Assembly: GCA_964565435.1 (NCBI GenBank)
Contig: CAZMEY010000022.1
Location: forward strand, 1-12,536
Direction of reading: 5' to 3'
DNA from: JAQTTT01 sp964565435
GTDB taxonomy: Archaea; Nanobdellota; Nanobdellia; Tiddalikarchaeales; Tiddalikarchaeaceae
Length of the DNA stretch: 12,536 bases
Part shown: piece by piece, positions 1 through 6,394 of the stretch
Position numbering within the stretch: the first letter of the stretch is position 1
Layout of the letters: the number at the start of each line of letters is the position of its first letter
Position numbers and translations under genes: made by a program
Notes under the pieces: model-generated
The model's input: the letters and a program-made list of their open reading frames with translations, nothing else
What the model was told of the DNA's origin: nothing
The model's database searches: none

Positions 1-34
1 TCAGCCCGCCTGTTATTCGTCATCTCGCCCAGCA
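1..34 (-). ncRNA. Possible box C/D sRNA, 5' half, cut by the window edge
   Basis: On the minus strand, ATGACGA at 23-17 matches the box C consensus RUGAUGA at six of seven positions. It is followed by exactly 12 nt (16-5) and then CTGA at 4-1. This is the C / 12-nt guide / D' spacing typical of archaeal 2'-O-methylation guide sRNAs. The stretch is GC-rich compared with its surroundings. A TATA-like element on the minus strand (about 62-54) would start transcription near 32, just upstream of box C. The C'/D half lies outside the window, so the call is incomplete. The competing reading is the first seven codons of a protein gene starting at the ATG inside box C. Confidence 0.42.
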
Positions 35-47
35 ATAATTAAAAACC
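35..47 (+). promoter_or_regulatory. TATA-like promoter element for the 68-985 gene
   Basis: The A/T-rich block TAATTAAAAACC is centred about 27 bases before the ATG at 68. That is where an archaeal TATA box sits for a leaderless transcript. No Shine-Dalgarno sequence precedes the ATG, which agrees with leaderless initiation. The same stretch separates this gene from the divergent minus-strand feature at the window edge. Confidence 0.4.
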
Positions 48-67
48 TTGGCTTAATATAGTTTAGG

Positions 68-985
68 ATGGAGATATTAAAGCATAAAAATTCTTTCAAA
101 ATAAAGACAAATGATTTCACAATCTCGCTTGATTCCGAATCAAAAGATGCTGACTTTTCATTCTTATCCCACAGTCATTCCGACCACTTGTTTCGCGCAA
201 AAAAGGAGGCAATAATGAGCGATGAAACATTGAAATTGGCCAAATTCAGGGGCTATGAATTTAATAAATTAAATGATATTCCAAAAAATATTCAATTGCT
301 TGACTCAGGGCACATGATTGGCAGCAAGGCTTTATTTATGCAGGATTCAGAAGAATCAACATTATTCACAGGCGATTTTTCAATCAATAATTCAGGGTTT
401 AACAATCCTTTCAAGCCAGTGAAGTGCGACAACCTCATTATTGAATCAACTTTCGGCAAGCCGGAATTCATTTTTCCAAAAGCAATGAATGAGATTAAAA
501 GGGCAAAGGATTTCATTGAAGACAACAAGAGAAAGGATTATTTGACTGTTCTTATGGGCTACCCTTATGGAAAGATTCAGGAGATTCAAAGGCATTTTTG
601 CGAATATTCAAAGATAATGCACCCTGATATAAAAAAGTGCAATAATTTGCTTAATAGCTTGGGTTTTGATTTTCCCACAATTGAAGATTCAGCGCCAGAC
701 ATACTTTTCTCGCCATCAATTAATTCAAAAAATGACTATTTTATGCCTTTGAAAAGAAAAACAGGCATAAAATTTGCAGTATTCAGCGGCTGGAACCTCA
801 ATCCTTATTATAAAAAAAGATTCGGGGCTGATGAAGGATTCACTATAAGCGATCATGCGGATTTCAAGGAGCTTTTAAGCACTGTCAAAAAAAGCAAAGC
901 CAAGAATGTCTATGTGCACCATGGATACTCAAAAGAGTTCAAGGAGTTTTTGAGGATTGAAGGAATTAATGCAATAGATTTATAA
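68..985 (+). CDS. Metallo-beta-lactamase-fold nuclease, ligase-associated/SNM1-like exonuclease type
   Basis: This 305-residue protein has the metal-binding signature of the beta-lactamase-fold nucleases: H35-x-H37-x-D39-H40, a GH at 81-82, TGD at 101-103, SDHAD at 261-265 and a late HHG at 284-286. The segment FSGW (238-242) followed by SDHADF and a C-terminal HHGY resembles the COG1236-related exonucleases, including the DNA-ligase/Lhr-associated MBL exonucleases, which have a similar length. Full beta-CASP RNA nucleases are usually longer (400 or more residues), so any beta-CASP region here is short. A nuclease acting on DNA or RNA ends is likely from the family; the substrate is unknown. 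The start at 68 is chosen because a TATA-like box lies about 27 bases upstream. It is followed after 25 bases by the TIM-barrel gene on the same strand, probably as one transcript. Confidence 0.8.
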   Translation: MEILKHKNSFKIKTNDFTISLDSESKDADFSFLSHSHSDHLFRAKKEAIMSDETLKLAKFRGYEFNKLNDIPKNIQLLDSGHMIGSKALFMQDSEESTLFTGDFSINNSGFNNPFKPVKCDNLIIESTFGKPEFIFPKAMNEIKRAKDFIEDNKRKDYLTVLMGYPYGKIQEIQRHFCEYSKIMHPDIKKCNNLLNSLGFDFPTIEDSAPDILFSPSINSKNDYFMPLKRKTGIKFAVFSGWNLNPYYKKRFGADEGFTISDHADFKELLSTVKKSKAKNVYVHHGYSKEFKEFLRIEGINAIDL

Positions 986-1010
986 GAAGCAATAATAATC
1001 CAATAAGTAA

Positions 1011-1757
1011 ATGATTCCACTCTATTTAAGCACTGGATGCTATAATAAAAAAGAGAAAACTATTGAGGATATGATTCTTAGGGCTGCAAGCGCTTCGCAC
1101 AAAATACAAGGCGTTGAGCTATCATTTCTTAGCCCTTATGAGCTTGAAAATTTTAACTACTCTAATAAAACAGATAACGTTTTGAAAAATATGAAATGCA
1201 CTATTCACATGCCCACTAAAGATATTATTTATGAAAAAAGCGAGCTATGCGATAGATTAATCAGTAAAGCATTGAATATTTATGGGTATTTTTCTTGCGA
1301 GCACGCAGTGTTTCATTACCAAAATGTAAAAGATTTTGATTACTTGATTGATAAAATGGGAAGCAAAAAAATACTTATTGAAAACAAGGATAAAATTTCT
1401 GCAAAGAATTGCATAAATGAAATGAAGCCCATCTTTGACTCTTACCCTGATATGGGAATGGTTCTTGACTTGGAGCATGCCAAATCCGGCGCTTCCGAAA
1501 TAATTAGCGAATTCAAAGACAAGATTTGCGAGATTCATTGGAGCAGCCCTAAGATTAATATTAATCATAATTCTTATTATGCTGTTTTTAAAAATTTTGA
1601 AAGCAATATTTTTTGGATTAAAAATATCAACAAGCCAGTAGTAATTGAAGTTGAGTTAAAGAATGAAGATGAACTTAAAAAAGAATATCTTGATAGTTAC
1701 CATTTTATAATAAGTCAAGAGATTGCTATGCTCAATCATCATTTGAATGAATATTAA
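1011..1757 (+). CDS. TIM-barrel protein, AP endonuclease 2 / xylose isomerase-like
   Basis: The 248 residues follow the pattern of the AP_endonuc_2 superfamily. Candidate metal or substrate ligands occur near barrel strand ends: E36 (VELS), H66 (IHMP), H102 (VFHY), E124 (IENKD), D153 and H156 (LDLEH), H176 (IHWS) and E213 (VIEVE). Related proteins include endonuclease IV and various sugar isomerases and epimerases. The chain is slightly shorter than endonuclease IV (about 280 residues), so a base-excision-repair role is possible but not shown. It lies 25 bases after the MBL-fold nuclease with no clear promoter between them, which suggests co-transcription and a shared nucleic-acid process. 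Its stop is three bases from the stop of the convergent endA. The fold assignment is fairly sure; the function is not. Confidence 0.68.
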   Translation: MIPLYLSTGCYNKKEKTIEDMILRAASASHKIQGVELSFLSPYELENFNYSNKTDNVLKNMKCTIHMPTKDIIYEKSELCDRLISKALNIYGYFSCEHAVFHYQNVKDFDYLIDKMGSKKILIENKDKISAKNCINEMKPIFDSYPDMGMVLDLEHAKSGASEIISEFKDKICEIHWSSPKININHNSYYAVFKNFESNIFWIKNINKPVVIEVELKNEDELKKEYLDSYHFIISQEIAMLNHHLNEY

Positions 1758-1760
1758 AGA

Positions 1761-2276
1761 TTATTTCATTTTGGTCCAAGCAGATTCCCAGTAAGTGACA
1801 TCTTTTTCTGAATCAATTACTGCTATGAGCATTTTTTTCTTTACACTGTGGCAAATCCTTGCCAATTTAGAATAATCAATGATTTTGATGGATTCATCCT
1901 GGCTTATGCAATAAACAAGCCATTTGGCATGCTCATCTCCGGGCTTTACCCCTTTGTCATAAACCCTGTAATCAAAGCCGTATTTTAGCGCTGTTTTGAC
2001 AACATAACCGCTGCTTCTTAAGTCAAAATAAACCCTTGATTTAAGCAAGAATCTCTTGTCTTTCTTGCTAAAATGATTAATCAAATCCTCCTCGCTCAGC
2101 TCTTTGCCGTTTTTCACTAATTTTAACTTGTCTTTTGAGTAGAGATAAAAAGCTTCAGGGGCTGATAATTCCAGTCTCCCTTTAACCAGGTTGCCGATGA
2201 ATCCCTTTGAGTGCAAAGAATTAGCCAATCTTTCATCATAGATTATTGCTTCATCATTTATTATTTGCGCAGTCAT
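1761..2276 (-). CDS. endA: tRNA-splicing endonuclease EndA
   Basis: EndA cuts pre-tRNA (and pre-rRNA) at bulge-helix-bulge motifs. The C-terminal nuclease domain shows the family triad, numbered from the upstream TTG: Y109 in FDYRVY, H119 in DEHAKWLV, and the lysine of the SVKKKMLIAVID block (K149-151). The YFDLRSSGYVVKTALKYG segment (86-103) is also typical. At about 171-174 residues with one catalytic unit, it should form an alpha4 homotetramer like the Methanocaldococcus enzyme. I prefer the ATG at 2276; an in-frame TTG at 2285 would add three residues (M-P-K). It is the last gene of an operon, beginning about 11-20 bases after the stop of the 535-residue surface protein. An intron-containing tRNA-Trp, an expected substrate, lies at the far end of the window. 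Confidence 0.93.
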   Translation of the reverse strand: MTAQIINDEAIIYDERLANSLHSKGFIGNLVKGRLELSAPEAFYLYSKDKLKLVKNGKELSEEDLINHFSKKDKRFLLKSRVYFDLRSSGYVVKTALKYGFDYRVYDKGVKPGDEHAKWLVYCISQDESIKIIDYSKLARICHSVKKKMLIAVIDSEKDVTYWESAWTKMK

Positions 2277-2296
2277 TTTAGGCAATCTTTAAGCAT

Positions 2297-3904
2297 TCAT
2301 TGTTTTAAAATATTCTTTTTAATAAAAATGAATGACAACACCATCAATAAAGCTAATCCTATGAAAGGATAATATTCCTTTGCTGCCAAAGTAATCATTC
2401 CAGTAATGCTATTAGTATAACTTGTTGTCCTTGTTGCATTAACCCCTTTGCCTGCCAGATTAATTGAAAAAGAGCTTATTCCGTAGTCATTCATTATCAA
2501 GTCCAAGTTGTTCAATTGGTATTCTATTGACTCCATTGGCTTAAGCGAGAAATTCATGTTTTCAATCACTGAATAATTGAATAATGACAAATTGTAATTA
2601 TTGCTTCTTGAGCCGTTATTGGTTATTTTAACCTTTGAGCTTTTGGTGAATATCTCCCAAACATCAAGCTTTCCACTATAGCATTCATTGAATGAATTAA
2701 TAATTAAATCATCAGCCAACTCCTTTGATTTCTCGCAAGTGTTCTTGCTTGAAACAATTATTTGCGCCAATGCGCTGCCAAAGTAATCAAACTCCTCAGA
2801 GATAGTAAAAACCCTTGACTCATTAACCCTTAAATTAAAATCATAAAAGCTAGTGCTTTCTCCAAAAGTTATATTTGCAATGAATGAGCCCGGCATTAAT
2901 CCATTATTAGTCACAGTGTACTTCATTGATTTATTGTCTCCTTCGCAATAATCATCAAGGGTTTCTTTTTTTATCATAAAATCATAGCAATTGACTGCTT
3001 CATAAGTTATTTTTGCAGTGATTAAACCTGAATTGAATGATAATATATTTACATAAGCGCTGTTCAATCCTTTTTCATCACAAGGAATTTCCAAAATAAA
3101 CGGAATCTCTATGGTTTCTTTGGAAGATGCAGCTATTAATTCCGTATCTATTGATATTATACTGTTTGAATAATTAATAACCCTGTAAGAGTCATTGGTC
3201 AATCCTAGATTTTTCAATGCTATGCTTGATTCAATAGTGAATCCTTGGCAAGCTTTAAGGTTGGGAATAGCCAATGCTGTTGATTCGCAATTCCTTAAAT
3301 TAAACAATTTTTCAGCGCTTATTTCTGAAATGTTTTCATTACTAATACTTGCGCTAACCTTTCCAGCAGTCTCAGTTGCTGAATAATAATATAAAGGGTA
3401 TTCCATTGATTCCGAAGGCAACAATGTTATATTGAAATTGTCGGCGTTTATCTTGACTGACAATTCTTCAACAAATCTTCCGGTATTGTTTATTACAACT
3501 TTGTAGGGAATGTCCTGCCTTTGGCAGTAGTTGCCATCATCAGCAAGTATTTCCACTTTTGCTGAATGGCAATTTATTACTTCAAAGTCATGAAATTCCT
3601 CAACCACTTTGGATTTTGAATCAGCAATATTGAAAGACACTGAATAGTTGCCTTTGAAAGGCAAAGTAATATTGTATAATATTGTCTTTGATTCCCCTGC
3701 GTCAAGGAAGAATCCGTCGCTGATTTTTTCAGAGAATGATATCAATGTTCCAGTTGTTGCAGCATAAGACACTTTGTAATATGCTGCGCTGGAATAATTG
3801 TTCTGGATTACTAATGCTGCACTGAAGCTGTCTTCTATGCAGCATTGTTCTCCATAAACTACCCCTATAAATAATAAAAGGGGCAATAAAGTTTTAAGGT
3901 TCAT
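2297..3904 (-). CDS. Secreted, membrane-anchored Ig-like repeat protein with paired cysteines
   Basis: This 535-residue protein begins with a signal peptide (hydrophobic 5-17, probable cleavage after YG at 18) and ends with a transmembrane helix (about 512-529) and the short basic tail KKNILKQ. Between them are about five beta-rich repeats of roughly 95-100 residues with N-N-T-G or N-N-G turns (139-142, 333-335, 429-431), as in CARDB/NEW3-type Ig-like domains. Repeat starts are marked by NC/EC cysteines at 112, 206, 306 and 408. The first three are followed 13-15 residues later by C127, C219 and C320, likely disulfides. N-glycosylation sequons are abundant. The sequence ITGMIT (500-505) lies just before the membrane helix. 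Its ATG overlaps the stop of the 707-residue gene as ATGA, so translation is probably coupled. No enzymatic motif was seen; a surface, adhesion or envelope role is inference. Confidence 0.78.
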   Translation of the reverse strand: MNLKTLLPLLLFIGVVYGEQCCIEDSFSAALVIQNNYSSAAYYKVSYAATTGTLISFSEKISDGFFLDAGESKTILYNITLPFKGNYSVSFNIADSKSKVVEEFHDFEVINCHSAKVEILADDGNYCQRQDIPYKVVINNTGRFVEELSVKINADNFNITLLPSESMEYPLYYYSATETAGKVSASISNENISEISAEKLFNLRNCESTALAIPNLKACQGFTIESSIALKNLGLTNDSYRVINYSNSIISIDTELIAASSKETIEIPFILEIPCDEKGLNSAYVNILSFNSGLITAKITYEAVNCYDFMIKKETLDDYCEGDNKSMKYTVTNNGLMPGSFIANITFGESTSFYDFNLRVNESRVFTISEEFDYFGSALAQIIVSSKNTCEKSKELADDLIINSFNECYSGKLDVWEIFTKSSKVKITNNGSRSNNYNLSLFNYSVIENMNFSLKPMESIEYQLNNLDLIMNDYGISSFSINLAGKGVNATRTTSYTNSITGMITLAAKEYYPFIGLALLMVLSFIFIKKNILKQ

Positions 3905-6024
3905 TTCCAGTATTTTAATTCAGTTTTTGACTGCTTAAAAGCCCTTACTCCGAACACTATTAATCCTGCCATTAGTGCTAATCCAAGCACTGAGGCGGCT
4001 ATGCTGGCGCTTCCAGCTGTAACAAATCCTGTAAGGAATCCTGTGCCATAAGACAATGAAAGGTTTCCTTCCTTGATTAGCACATTGTTCTCAAGCACCT
4101 TATACTTAACATCCTGCGACTCGGCAGCTGTTGGCATAAGGTAGACAAGGAATTTCTCGCTCTCTCCGCTAAGAATTGTCTTAGCTTCAGGGCTTACCCT
4201 TGCCTCTCCACTAAATCCTGTAATGTTTAAGCTGTAAGTCCTTGAATCCCCATTGTTGTTTTGGACAACAATTTCAAAGATTCCTGCCTCATCCGCTTCA
4301 AGCTTTAATGTATCATTGACTGATATCTCGGCGTTGCCGAATGTTGGCAATTCATAGATTATGAAGTTATAATCAGTTGAATCACATTCAGTGCTAAAGC
4401 TTGAGCAAGCTGTTGCAGTTATTGGATAAGTTCCTTTGTTTTCTTTGGCAACAACTTTGACTGTTAAAGTCTTGTATTCCCCTGGGCTTAATGAAACTGT
4501 TTCATAATGCCTTGAATACTCGCTGTCAACCCTTATCATATAAGTATCTTCAACATTTCCGTTGTTCCTTATAGTCAAAGTGTTTTCTGAATCCATTCCT
4601 GATTCAACCCTGACAACTGCCTTATTCCATGAAACTATTGGGGCATATTCCAGCTCGCTTATAATAAAGCTTGAAGAGATTGCTCCTAAAATTGTTCCAT
4701 TCTCGCTAACAGCCATTATTTCAAAACCAACTGCTCCAGTCAAGTCTTTAATGAATCCTGTCAAATCAATTATTCTTGTAATTGACTGCCCCACTTTTAA
4801 TTGGAATAATCCTCCCAAATAAATGTCTTGGCCGTTATTCACTGAATAGACAATTCTTGCATTTTCATCAAAGTCTCCTGTGTTGTTTATTGTGAATGAA
4901 ACTTTAGTTTCTTCCCCTTCAAGGATGTACCTGTTTAAACCATTTAACCTTATTTCAGCTTTGTCCACCAAGTCGCGAGGCAAGACATTAACATTGATTG
5001 TTTTTTGGTCAACAGTTATTCCTGAAGCTTTAAGCAATATTTCCATAGCGTTGTCTCCAAGCTCGGATTCAACAGCAGTTATGGTAATCTTTCCAGTGGC
5101 TGAGTTTCCAGGGTTTACAACAAGGGTTTGTGAAGCTGCGTTAGCAAAAGCTCCACCCAAATCAAGAGTGTAAATTGCCGGATAAACTCCAGTATTTTCA
5201 ACAGTGTATTCGCAATATGACTCGCTTGCCTCTTTAATGGAGCAATCACTTATTGTCAATTCGCCTAAATAATCCAATTCGGTCAATCCTGATTTTATTA
5301 AAAACAGCTTGCTTTGAGGAGAATTAATTCCGGGTGTAGCAGATGAAGCCCTGACTATTATGAATCTTGGCTCATTTGACACTTCAAAATCAGCATTAAT
5401 CTCTGATGAATTTCCTGCACCAATTGTTCCAAAAGCGCTTGTCTCTATTACTACAGAAGTTCCAGTTATTGATGACGAGGAAGAGAATGTTAATTCATAA
5501 TCTGCCACATCAACATCATTTAAGTTTTCAAGAGTTGCTTTAAAATCCAATCCTCCAACCAAATATTTGTAGGAAGCTGTAAGTGTTGCATTCCTTTCAA
5601 GCAAATCTGATTTACTGTAAGTAAATGTTGTTTTTGCAATATATTTATCCACTCCATTCTCCTTGTCAAGCCCACTTATATAGATATAAGCATTGTATGT
5701 TTTTCCATCAACAAAGCTTGAAGTTGAAGATGACACTTGGAATAATCCGTCAACAAGCAAATCCCCTGAATTCAAGTACTCGCTTGTGTATTGCAATCCA
5801 CTCAACTTAGAATCTTCTATTTTTATGTACAGGTCTGAAACTTTTAGCGGAGTTTCTCCCTCAGCTTCATTGAAATCAATAAAGCCGTAAAGCGTCAATG
5901 TGTCTCCCTCAACCAATGCTGAGTTAAGCGCATTGAGGCTTGCAGAATAGCTTGGAAGGGAAAATCCCATTGACAAGCTTAATAATCCTAATAATGCAAT
6001 TAGGACAAAACTGTTTTTTTTCAT
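3901..6024 (-). CDS. Large secreted surface protein with CARDB-like domains and C-terminal membrane anchor
   Basis: The 707-residue chain opens with a signal peptide (MKKN, then hydrophobic 6-20) and closes with a transmembrane helix (about 672-693) and a lysine-rich tail. The exposed part is beta-rich with repeated Ig-like units. Diagnostic N-x-G turns are NTG at 277-279 and 381-383, NNGN at 487-490 and NNNG at 589-592, each followed about 30 residues later by a PG or SG turn, as in CARDB/NEW3 domains. Two close cysteine pairs (261/271 and 540/547) could form disulfides. LTGFVT (664-669) precedes the membrane segment. A GAGGTT element about 13 bases before the ATG may be the ribosome site, and a TATA-like box lies upstream at 6077-6087. 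It is the first gene of an operon with the 535-residue paralogue-like protein and endA. It may act as an envelope component; no specific function is recognised. Confidence 0.76.
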   Translation of the reverse strand: MKKNSFVLIALLGLLSLSMGFSLPSYSASLNALNSALVEGDTLTLYGFIDFNEAEGETPLKVSDLYIKIEDSKLSGLQYTSEYLNSGDLLVDGLFQVSSSTSSFVDGKTYNAYIYISGLDKENGVDKYIAKTTFTYSKSDLLERNATLTASYKYLVGGLDFKATLENLNDVDVADYELTFSSSSSITGTSVVIETSAFGTIGAGNSSEINADFEVSNEPRFIIVRASSATPGINSPQSKLFLIKSGLTELDYLGELTISDCSIKEASESYCEYTVENTGVYPAIYTLDLGGAFANAASQTLVVNPGNSATGKITITAVESELGDNAMEILLKASGITVDQKTINVNVLPRDLVDKAEIRLNGLNRYILEGEETKVSFTINNTGDFDENARIVYSVNNGQDIYLGGLFQLKVGQSITRIIDLTGFIKDLTGAVGFEIMAVSENGTILGAISSSFIISELEYAPIVSWNKAVVRVESGMDSENTLTIRNNGNVEDTYMIRVDSEYSRHYETVSLSPGEYKTLTVKVVAKENKGTYPITATACSSFSTECDSTDYNFIIYELPTFGNAEISVNDTLKLEADEAGIFEIVVQNNNGDSRTYSLNITGFSGEARVSPEAKTILSGESEKFLVYLMPTAAESQDVKYKVLENNVLIKEGNLSLSYGTGFLTGFVTAGSASIAASVLGLALMAGLIVFGVRAFKQSKTELKYWK

Positions 6025-6076
6025 TTTTTTTCTTTAACCTCGCGATTTAATCAGTTCAAGAAGTTAAAATATTCTG

Positions 6077-6087
6077 TTTAAAAACAT
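6077..6087 (-). promoter_or_regulatory. TATA-like promoter of the surface-protein/endA operon
   Basis: On the minus strand, GTTTTTAAAC is centred about 58 bases before the ATG at 6024. It would place the transcript start near 6056, giving a leader of about 30 nt that contains a GAGGTT ribosome-binding element. No other promoter is evident before endA, so the three genes probably share it. Confidence 0.4.
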
Positions 6088-6101
6088 TTCTAATAAGCTC
6101 A

Positions 6102-6111
6102 GCAATATTGC
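6102..6111. repeat. Perfect 10-bp palindrome GCAATATTGC
   Basis: This perfect inverted repeat lies between the stop of the 65-residue gene and the promoter of the surface-protein operon, next to a T-run on the minus strand (6119-6114). It could be an operator for the downstream operon or part of the end of the small gene. At 10 bp it may also be chance. Confidence 0.3.
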
Positions 6112-6121
6112 CAAAAAATGA

Positions 6122-6319
6122 TTATTTGTATACTGAATAATTGCATTCGTTTTCTGAATAACGGGAATGATATTTGCCTGCTTTTATCAAATCAACAACA
6201 TCTTGGGTGTATTTTTCAAGAACCCTAATTAAAGTGTCTTCCCTGCTTTCATTTACCAAATCCTCTTTTTCAGCCACAATATATTCAGTATCCAATTTTT
6301 CTTCCAATCCATTAATCAT
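6122..6319 (-). CDS. Small hypothetical protein, 65 residues
   Basis: A short, charged protein that I do not recognise. Residues 4-25 are strongly acidic with E/K clusters. A probable amphipathic helix runs over about 28-47, and the C-terminal tail is rich in Y, S and N with one cysteine. No signal peptide, membrane segment or zinc motif is visible. Support for it being real comes from a TATA-like box, TTTTTTAAAG at 6346-6356, that would start the transcript about six bases before the ATG, and from a T-run (6119-6114) directly after the stop. It sits between the thrS terminator and the surface-protein operon, so it is probably its own transcription unit. Such small helical acidic proteins can be regulators or antitoxins, but nothing here shows that. 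Confidence 0.5.
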   Translation of the reverse strand: MINGLEEKLDTEYIVAEKEDLVNESREDTLIRVLEKYTQDVVDLIKAGKYHSRYSENECNYSVYK

Positions 6320-6345
6320 TGCAGAGGCATTAAAGGATAATCTAT

Positions 6346-6356
6346 CTTTAAAAAAG
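6346..6356 (-). promoter_or_regulatory. TATA-like promoter of the 65-residue gene
   Basis: TTTTTTAAAG on the minus strand is centred about 32 bases before the ATG at 6319. This predicts a nearly leaderless transcript. No Shine-Dalgarno sequence precedes the ATG. Confidence 0.4.
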
Positions 6357-6367
6357 TTTCCAAAATA

Positions 6368-6394
6368 AAAAAATAAAAAAAGGGATTTAATCCC
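6368..6394 (-). terminator. Hairpin plus U-tract terminator overlapping the thrS stop
   Basis: On the minus strand, GGGATT (6394-6389 in complement) pairs with AATCCC (6387-6382) around one base and is followed by a T-rich run interrupted by single A's (6381-6368). The thrS stop codon TAA lies inside the stem and loop. The form resembles a bacterial intrinsic terminator. Archaeal termination mainly needs the U-tract, which is present. Confidence 0.6.

Noticed and set aside
1..23. Minus-strand ATG at 23 as the start of a divergent protein gene (MTNNRRA...)
   Set aside because: Only seven codons are visible, and the C box / 12 nt / CTGA spacing and local GC enrichment fit an sRNA better. It remains possible and cannot be excluded without more sequence.
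4562..5173. Plus-strand frames within the large surface-protein gene
   Set aside because: They are antisense shadows of a gene with a clear signal peptide, repeats and membrane anchor, and they have no promoter or recognisable domain.
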